Assembly: GCA_026419785.1 (NCBI GenBank)
Contig: JAODTK010004442.1
Location: 1-64,000, forward strand
Length of the DNA stretch: 64,000 bases
Reading direction: 5' to 3'
Origin: Sclerodactyla briareus
Taxonomy: Eukaryota; Echinodermata; Holothuroidea; Dendrochirotida; Sclerodactylidae
Both the position numbers and the translations under genes were made by a program. The notes beneath the pieces were generated by a model. It had not been told where the DNA came from. It saw nothing but the letters and a program-made list of their open reading frames with translations, and searched no databases. Shown one piece after another: positions 62,301-64,000 of this stretch (position 1 is the stretch's first letter; each line of letters starts with the position of its first letter).

Positions 62301-63407
62301 TGCAACACAGTGCTCAGCCCGCCAGGTCCTCCTCCAGCCTTCCTTGAAGGATCTCGCCCAGCGAATGGCATATAACAGCTCCCTTCTAAATGCAGCCATC
62401 ACTAAGCTGAACATGCTCATACCATACCTTACCTCAAGCCCACATAGCCTCCCAATGAGGCAGTCATCTCTGCAGCCTTCTGCTATCTCAGGACTGGAGG
62501 GCTCAGCATTCACTGGCGTACAGCATAGTGATCCAAATAAAAGCGGAAAGACAAAGAATGGTATGAGTGGCGGAAGAAGGAAAAGTGGTAACAGTGACAC
62601 GTTACAAACTAATATTCCAGGTTGGAATTCTAGCAATCACCCAGACGACTTCCCCTAGGTGACTGTACGTCAGTTGCGATGGCGGGTTTCTGGGTCTTCA
62701 CTTCAGGGTTCCGCTGTGATGTGTGATGATCAGACATTGACGGGTGGGTTCGGGTTTGTACATGATATTGCAATACGCTCCGTTTGTTGGCTGTGGAGCA
62801 GTCACGTGTGTGAACTCCAGTTTCCGTCCTTGAGGTTCTGAGAAGGTGGTCGTATCTGGATGTTCACTGATAGTCCTCCGGGTTGACAGGTTAGATTGGT
62901 TACACACCTGCTGTAATTTCTAGCACTCGTCCAGAAGAGAAGGCGAGCCAGTGATAATCTCGATTAGTATGGCCAGGGTTCTTAGAGTAAGCCTTGATTG
63001 GCTTCCTGAGCCTGTAGAATTCAAATCAACTCAAAAGGGGGTATTTAATATAATATGAATTATATAGATAAGGACACCTCGTCTGTTTCTAGGGAGCGGA
63101 GCCCCACAGTGGTAGTATTGGACAAACTTTACCTAATATCACCCTGATTATTTTTAGGAGTGGGGGATCCCTCCCCCCCCCCCCCAAAGAAATGAGGAGG
63201 TTATACATAAATTCTCATATTAAAGTGATGCGTATCATAACCCTATTTCTGTAGGTGTTTCAGATTATTTACTATAATGAGGTTTGTCTTGCCTGTCATG
63301 CAATGTTTTGATGTAATATGATGATTCCTCCTTTTTCCTCTAGTTCGAAGGATTTATAAAGACAGCTTCCAGGAAGGAGCGTAACATGGTTCATCATTTA
63401 GCTACAG
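40739..63407 (+). CDS. CUL2: Cullin-2 gene (5' two thirds; 3' end outside window)
   Basis: CUL2 is the scaffold of CRL2 ubiquitin ligases: its N-terminal cullin repeats bind Elongin C/B plus a BC-box/Cul2-box receptor such as VHL, and its C-terminus binds RBX1 and is neddylated. Sixteen coding exons on the plus strand spell the protein in order from its start (MSLKPKELDFDKTW) to the TWFHHLATG-like segment at 63.4 kb, about 515 of roughly 745 residues in vertebrate CUL2. The start motif and the CGYEF and QRMVAD segments separate it from CUL5 and CUL1. Introns are GT-AG. Exons 7-10 and 12-16 require frame corrections, mostly missing single bases. Introns, not a processed copy, show it is the genomic locus; live gene with sequencing errors versus young pseudogene stays open. 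RBX1-binding and NEDD8 sites are beyond the window. Confidence 0.93.
41390..41640. repeat. Intronic repeat sharing GGGTACCTCAGGGAGTTAGG
   Basis: GGGTACCTCAGGGAGTTAGG with a following TGGTA-like word occurs here at about 41,516 and again near 50,074 in intron 6, each within G/T-rich context. It is probably one repeat family; its boundaries are not defined. Confidence 0.4.
41731..42143. mobile_element. MITE, copy D (inverted, shortened), abutting CUL2 exon 2
   Basis: Starts CAAAGGACAACTGCAGG and ends CAGCAGTTGTCCTTTAA. The interior is the reverse complement of copies A and B, about 190 bp shorter through internal deletion. The last base of the element is 13 nt before CUL2 exon 2, so its right end supplies the pyrimidine-rich stretch (TTGTCCTTTAAC) of that acceptor. 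Confidence 0.85.
42157..42259 (+). CDS. CUL2: CUL2 exon 2
   Basis: Acceptor TGTCTCAG at 42,156, donor CAG|GTAGGG at 42,260. Encodes DVYFICVAIPDNYSDRLYDE then FLESHVKNLHQ, the second half of the first cullin repeat's opening helices. Fully open, 103 nt, phase 0 at the end. No frame lesion. Confidence 0.92.
42286..42846. other. CUL2 intron 2
   Basis: Holds a G-run at 42,290-42,301. No further gene or repeat copy was recognised. Confidence 0.5.
42847..42941 (+). CDS. CUL2: CUL2 exon 3
   Basis: Acceptor TATCTGCAG, donor TACAG|GTAGGT at 42,942. Encodes NVIQNEETLLQCYEKDWARY and then GATYMDCLY; the YMDCLYRYLN junction with exon 4 is highly diagnostic of CUL2. Open throughout. Confidence 0.93.
43390..43415. 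repeat. (ATCC)n microsatellite
   Basis: About six tandem ATCC units preceded by ATCT units, inside CUL2 intron 3. Confidence 0.85.
43721..44981. mobile_element. hAT-type element, 1.26 kb, in CUL2 intron 3
   Basis: The ends are TAGGCACCCGGATTTTGCG and, inverted, TAGGCACCGGGATTTTGCG, one mismatch over 19 nt. The flanking 8-mers GTCTAATT (43,713-43,720) and GTCTAATA (44,982-44,989) differ at one base, fitting an older hAT target duplication. The subterminal sequences are rich in GCGCGAT words on both sides. No transposase frame was recognised. Confidence 0.85.
44990..47019. other. CUL2 intron 3, distal part
   Basis: A cluster of CCGAGTCC/CAAGTC words at about 45,650-45,770 with a further pair at 46,376-46,396 suggests the ends of another old element, but no terminal repeats could be matched. 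No coding exon was recognised. Confidence 0.4.
47020..47395. repeat. Tandem duplication (period about 194-198 bp) with duplicated pseudo-acceptors
   Basis: Units start with GGGCATTTCATATT (47,028) and AGGCATTTCATATT (47,222) and share CACCTCAACTGGCT, a GAGATTTTTGTGATGTGG block and TTCCCTCACTTTGCAG. The last motif, at 47,161-47,176 and 47,359-47,374, is a convincing 3' splice-site look-alike placed 50 nt before the real exon 4 in its second copy. Confidence 0.8.
47427..47526 (+). CDS. CUL2: CUL2 exon 4
   Basis: Acceptor GCCGGCAG, donor GAG|GTGAGC at 47,527. Encodes YLNEHLRKLSEADRSFG, then ELLDEQRMDIGE, matching the CUL2 stretch after MDCLYR. Open, 100 nt, ends in phase 0. Confidence 0.93.
47527..48809. 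other. CUL2 intron 4
   Basis: No repeat copy, RNA gene or exon was recognised. Open frames on the minus strand at 48,740-49,110 overlap exon 5 and are shadows. Confidence 0.5.
48810..48892 (+). CDS. CUL2: CUL2 exon 5
   Basis: The acceptor ACATGAAG follows a long pyrimidine tract; donor AA|GTAAGT at 48,893. Encodes LALDIWKKYMIKPMKKQL and RLLLQEIE, corresponding to the ALDMWRK segment of vertebrate CUL2 in the second cullin repeat. Open. Confidence 0.93.
48893..50868. other. CUL2 intron 5
   Basis: Includes a repeat-like stretch around 49,660-50,160 that shares GGGTACCTCAGGGAGTTAGG with 41,516. A 76-codon plus frame there lacks recognisable similarity. Confidence 0.45.
50869..50959 (+). CDS. 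CUL2: CUL2 exon 6
   Basis: Acceptor TCATCAAG, donor CTCAAG|GTGTGA at 50,960. Encodes SGGRNPQTLRRSIIHSLVEV, then ECYKTKNQLK, aligned with the NQKVIHGVINSFVHVEQY region of CUL2. Open; last of the six consecutive undamaged exons. Confidence 0.9.
50960..52158. other. CUL2 intron 6
   Basis: Overlapping frames on both strands at 51,340-51,890 are Ser/Leu-rich and unrecognised. No transposon copy was assigned. Confidence 0.4.
52159..52260 (+). CDS. CUL2: CUL2 exon 7 (frame break near 3' end)
   Basis: Acceptor TTTTCCTCAG. Opens LYQDVFEVRFLEQTGDYY, a clear match to CUL2. After YY the expected REAS(T)LL stretch is one frame over (CGG AGG CTC reads GGS instead), and the YMER-like end is another frame over, so two or more bases are missing. 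Two donors compete: TCAG|GTATAT at 52,250 and GAGAG|GTTAGT at 52,261; comparison with the family favours the second. Confidence 0.85.
52489..52896. mobile_element. Hairpin MITE, TTAAAGGGCAAGTCCAGCC family
   Basis: The ends are TTAAAGGGCAAGTCCAGCC and its inverted partner GGCTGGACTTTGCCTTTAA (one base differing). Near the centre, 52,651-52,670 and 52,711-52,730 are perfect 20-nt inverted arms (TGATGTCATATCTACCAATT), so the element may fold into a long hairpin. It sits in CUL2 intron 7. Its outermost TTAAAGG is shared with the CAACTGCAGG MITE family. Confidence 0.85.
53103..53263 (+). CDS. CUL2: CUL2 exon 8 (two frame shifts in its first 45 nt)
   Basis: Acceptor AAATTTGCAG, donor GAAG|GTGAAG at 53,264. 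It opens VLHHLQDE as expected, then shifts by one base before LRVR and by another before KYLPHTSYSKVQHECGQRMV, which then reads cleanly through LLDFLNTECHQMVGEEQLE. In the downstream frame the 5' part also happens to be open (FFTTYKTKPESQ), which would mislead gene prediction. Both shifts fit missing single bases next to A-runs. Confidence 0.9.
53264..54101. other. CUL2 intron 8
   Basis: Several degenerate tandem-like blocks around CCATTC and TCAAGAATG-type words at 53,330-53,720. No gene was recognised. Confidence 0.45.
54102..54180 (+). CDS. CUL2: CUL2 exon 9 (damaged frame)
   Basis: Acceptor ATTTTTCAG, donor AAA|GTAACC at 54,181. The frame LCRPFTRPALAP then SALQAAMIRRK resembles the CUL2 [20 protein letters not shown] helix, but it does not join in phase with exons 8 and 10 and no single frame gives the whole match. 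Size and position are right; identity is inferred from context. Confidence 0.6.
54375..55790. repeat. G-rich minisatellite, unit about 45-60 bp
   Basis: More than twenty degenerate units of the type GGAGAAGGGGGAAGAGGCAG, TTACTCCCACTGT, and GAATGGTCCTTGG. The first half has units of about 45-50 bp with GCAGTTACTCCCACTG; from about 55,330 the unit shifts toward CACTGTGGAATGGTCCTGGG. It lies wholly in CUL2 intron 9, with strong purine bias on the plus strand. Open frames across it in several phases are a by-product of periodicity. Confidence 0.92.
55911..56031 (+). CDS. CUL2: CUL2 exon 10 (frame break; 3' end uncertain)
   Basis: Acceptor TTCTCATCAG at 55,910. Opens ADCSSDAEFVEAILSLYQKF, matching the CUL2 segment LFVESVLEVHGKF. 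It then shifts one frame: KLIQETFTGDR continues the match, and a further shift gives an LSSPVK stretch where SALDK is expected. No clean donor is visible at the expected AAG boundary; AAAGGAGG at about 56,028 may be a corrupted one. Confidence 0.85.
56032..57597. other. CUL2 intron 10
   Basis: Apart from the GATA microsatellite at 56,281-56,341 it contains an A-run at 57,399-57,418 and unrecognised minus-strand frames at 56,380-56,860. Possibly a decayed retroelement; no motif is legible. Confidence 0.45.
56281..56341. repeat. (GATA)n microsatellite
   Basis: About 13 tandem GATA units preceded by GAGA units, in CUL2 intron 10. Confidence 0.95.
57598..57660 (+). CDS. CUL2: CUL2 exon 11
   Basis: Acceptor TTTTCGCAG after a long pyrimidine tract, donor CTG|GTGAGT at 57,661. 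Encodes ACSAVVNHRLQGKSPCRSPEL, shown here in two overlapping parts ACSAVVNHRLQG and KSPCRSPEL, aligned with CUL2 [20 protein letters not shown]. Undamaged, 63 nt, phase 0 at both ends. Confidence 0.93.
57661..58422. other. CUL2 intron 11
   Basis: Overlapping plus-strand frames at 57,690-58,150 give no recognised protein. No repeat copy was assigned. Confidence 0.45.
58423..58550 (+). CDS. CUL2: CUL2 exon 12 (two frame shifts)
   Basis: Acceptor GCTTTCCAG, donor AGAG|GTAATT at 58,551. Opens LARYCDSFLKRA, shifts at a GAAGGGC run into GITESDLEDKLSQCILV, then shifts again at TTCCAAG into KFLDDKDAFQR. Together these match the CUL2 stretch LLAKYCDNLLKKSA..GMTENEVEDRL..DDKDVFQ. Each shift is explained by one missing base. 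Confidence 0.9.
58897..59046. mobile_element. MITE, copy E (diverged fragment)
   Basis: Blocks TGACATCATGCGTTATT, GCTTTGAAGGACC, AACTCACATAG and the end CTGCAGTTGTTTTCC correspond in order to copy D. Strongly diverged, in CUL2 intron 12. Confidence 0.55.
59115..59310 (+). repeat. Dispersed repeat R1, copy 2
   Basis: Collinear with 21,360-21,560 (AGCCACAACATCCC, GCGCATTCA, ACAGAACATCTCAGGAAGG). It ends about 15 nt before CUL2 exon 13, so part of that acceptor region derives from or adjoins the repeat. Confidence 0.55.
59324..59405 (+). CDS. CUL2: CUL2 exon 13 (several missing bases)
   Basis: Acceptor TTGTTAACAG, donor AAA|GTAAGT at 59,406. The 3' half reads SMYAEESMINKLK, a clear match to CUL2 SMDSEEAMINKLK. 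The 5' half is legible only in pieces (VMLA, then IIHA, in different frames), where FYARMLAKRLIHG is expected. At least three bases appear to be missing in about 50 nt, the densest damage in the gene. Confidence 0.85.
59406..59974. other. CUL2 intron 13 with poly(C)/poly(A) block
   Basis: A run of 13 C is followed by two A-runs and then a G-run at 59,500-59,555, giving a partly self-complementary homopolymer block. No gene was recognised. Confidence 0.6.
59975..60122 (+). CDS. CUL2: CUL2 exon 14 (frame breaks)
   Basis: Acceptor TTCTGCAG, donor ACG|GTAGTC at 60,123. Opens KVCGYEFTV, slips at the KLHR position (reads NST), returns with MYMEPGVCEDLNAKFGD, then needs a shift to join VELG with INFFIKVLK. 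The last piece matches the GISFQIYVLQ segment just before AGAWP. CGYEF is one of the most conserved motifs in cullins. Confidence 0.9.
60574..60651 (+). CDS. CUL2: CUL2 exon 15 (acceptor AG not visible)
   Basis: Encodes SWPFGPPKTPMEFALPLELE and then RSVQ, matching the CUL2 stretch AGAWPL..FAIPQELEKSVQ. Donor CAATG|GTATTT at 60,652, at the same codon as in vertebrates (after VQM). At the expected start the sequence is CTCCGACGGGGTCC after a pyrimidine-rich tract, with no AG; one or two bases may be missing. Confidence 0.85.
60652..62224. other. CUL2 intron 15, proximal part
   Basis: No exon, RNA gene or assigned repeat. Short open frames at 61,500-61,890 are on opposite strands and unrecognised. 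Confidence 0.45.
62225..62658 (+). other. Open frame of about 140 codons, unidentified
   Basis: The plus-strand frame is open from 62,231 to a TAG at 62,656-62,658. It includes SRYLATQCSARQVLLQPSLK, then DLAQRMAYNSSLLNAAITKL and NMLIPYLTSS, with a Ser/Gly/Lys-rich tail. The first part looks like an amphipathic helical protein segment. The 3' third overlaps the SINE-like repeat at 62,610. It may be a fragment of another gene, an old retroelement, or chance. The minus strand is open over the same span but less protein-like. Confidence 0.3.
62610..63025 (+). mobile_element. SINE-like repeat, copy 3
   Basis: Starts AATATTCCAGGTTGGAATTC, then AGCAATCACCCAGACGAC, a GTCAGTTGCGATGG block, GGTTCCGCTGTGATGTG, GAGGTTCTGAGAAGG and a TATGGCCAGGGTTCTT block, and ends TTGGCTTCCTGAGCCTGTAG followed by AATTCAAATCA. 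The longest of the family's copies; located in CUL2 intron 15. Confidence 0.7.
63344..63407 (+). CDS. CUL2: CUL2 exon 16 (frame breaks; last exon in window)
   Basis: Acceptor TTTTCCTCTAG, donor CTACAG|GTCAGA at 63,408. Pieces in three frames, FE, then YKDSFQ, then TWF and HHLATG, spell the CUL2 region [23 protein letters not shown]. At least two single-base losses are needed. This is the start of the C-terminal cullin homology domain. Confidence 0.85.
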
Positions 63408-64000
63408 GTCAGATCCCAAGGGCAGAGGGTGGAGTGTGTTGAGCTGCGGGCCTGGGTCTTGACATCTCAATACCAACATTGTACCAATGCCTGTTTACGT
63501 GTTTCAAAGTACATATGTACTTTCAACCAGATACACTACGTACGGAACTGTACGCGAACTTTGCCATTTTGAAAAGGAAAATACAACAAAATAGTCTCAG
63601 TGCATCAGTTATATCAATATCTAGGATTTATTATTTTTTAGTTGAAGAATACAGCTTCTTGGAGTAGAAGATATGGCATTTCAAGAAATTGTAGGAATAT
63701 TACCAGGTATTGAGCGATGCCATGATTTCATAGGTGTTTGAGGGATTGCGGTCGCTCCTGATTCATTTGTTTTCAGTGTATGTTGTGTTCAGACGGGAAC
63801 CAATCAGCTCCTCATCAAACACGGTGTAGGGGTGGCCAACTTCTCATCTCTGTTGTCCCTTTGCAAGAGCTAAATAAGGATTTCGATATTCTGGCATCAT
63901 GGTGTGTGTGAGAGTCCTATTAATATCAGAAACACCCATAAAGCTCTTGGGAGTGTGTCAAGTAATTCTATTCCAATGGGAAGAGTTGCAATAGCACTGA
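63408..64000. other. CUL2 intron 16, truncated by window end
   Basis: No further CUL2 exon was found before the window ends; the winged-helix and NEDD8-acceptor exons are expected downstream. Confidence 0.6.

Noticed and set aside
1..64000. Bacterial-type systems (operons, CRISPR, phage)
   Set aside because: The introns, LINEs and Penelope-like remains show animal DNA; no direct-repeat arrays of CRISPR type exist.

Overview
The window is eukaryotic, intron-rich and dense in transposons, from an animal and most likely a marine invertebrate deuterostome such as an echinoderm. The inference rests on a cullin-2 gene split into many short exons with GT-AG introns, on Penelope-like, CR1/L2-like and other LINE remains, on hAT-type elements with 8-bp target duplications, and on CTAG/GGCC-rich simple repeats. 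No prokaryotic gene, operon or CRISPR array is present. Species assignment is inference only.

The one clearly identifiable host gene is cullin-2 (CUL2), plus strand, from about 40.74 kb to beyond the right end. Sixteen coding exons could be placed, ending at 63,407. They cover the N-terminal cullin repeats (Elongin C/substrate-receptor side) and the start of the C-terminal cullin homology domain. The RBX1-binding and NEDD8-acceptor parts lie outside the window. Exons 1-6 and 11 read cleanly. Exons 7-10 and 12-16 need small frame corrections, mostly single missing bases, while splice sites are largely intact. This looks more like an unpolished assembly, or a very young pseudogene, than a processed copy.

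A second, unidentified gene probably lies on the minus strand at 12.97-15.69 kb (two candidate exons). The end of its terminal exon and its 3' flank were duplicated in tandem.

Layout: 0-8.6 kb has no recognised gene, only poly(C)/poly(G)-bearing hAT-like fragments and a diverged tandem duplication. 8.6-12.1 kb is a cluster of MITEs. 12.5-15.7 kb holds the minus-strand gene candidate and SINEs. 16.2-18.7 kb has an L2/CR1 3' end and a Penelope-like element. 21-34.4 kb has further LINE fragments, tRNA-like SINE heads and hAT-like fragments. 36.6-38.8 kb is a 2.1-kb hAT-like element with a perfect 8-bp target duplication. 40.7-64 kb is CUL2, whose introns hold MITEs, another hAT-like element, a 1.4-kb G-rich minisatellite, a GATA microsatellite and a SINE.

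I found no evidence for a new multi-gene system. The most useful observations are the CUL2 exon map with its frame lesions, a MITE ending 13 nt before a CUL2 acceptor, target-site-bounded hAT elements, duplicated decoy splice acceptors, and the unidentified minus-strand gene.
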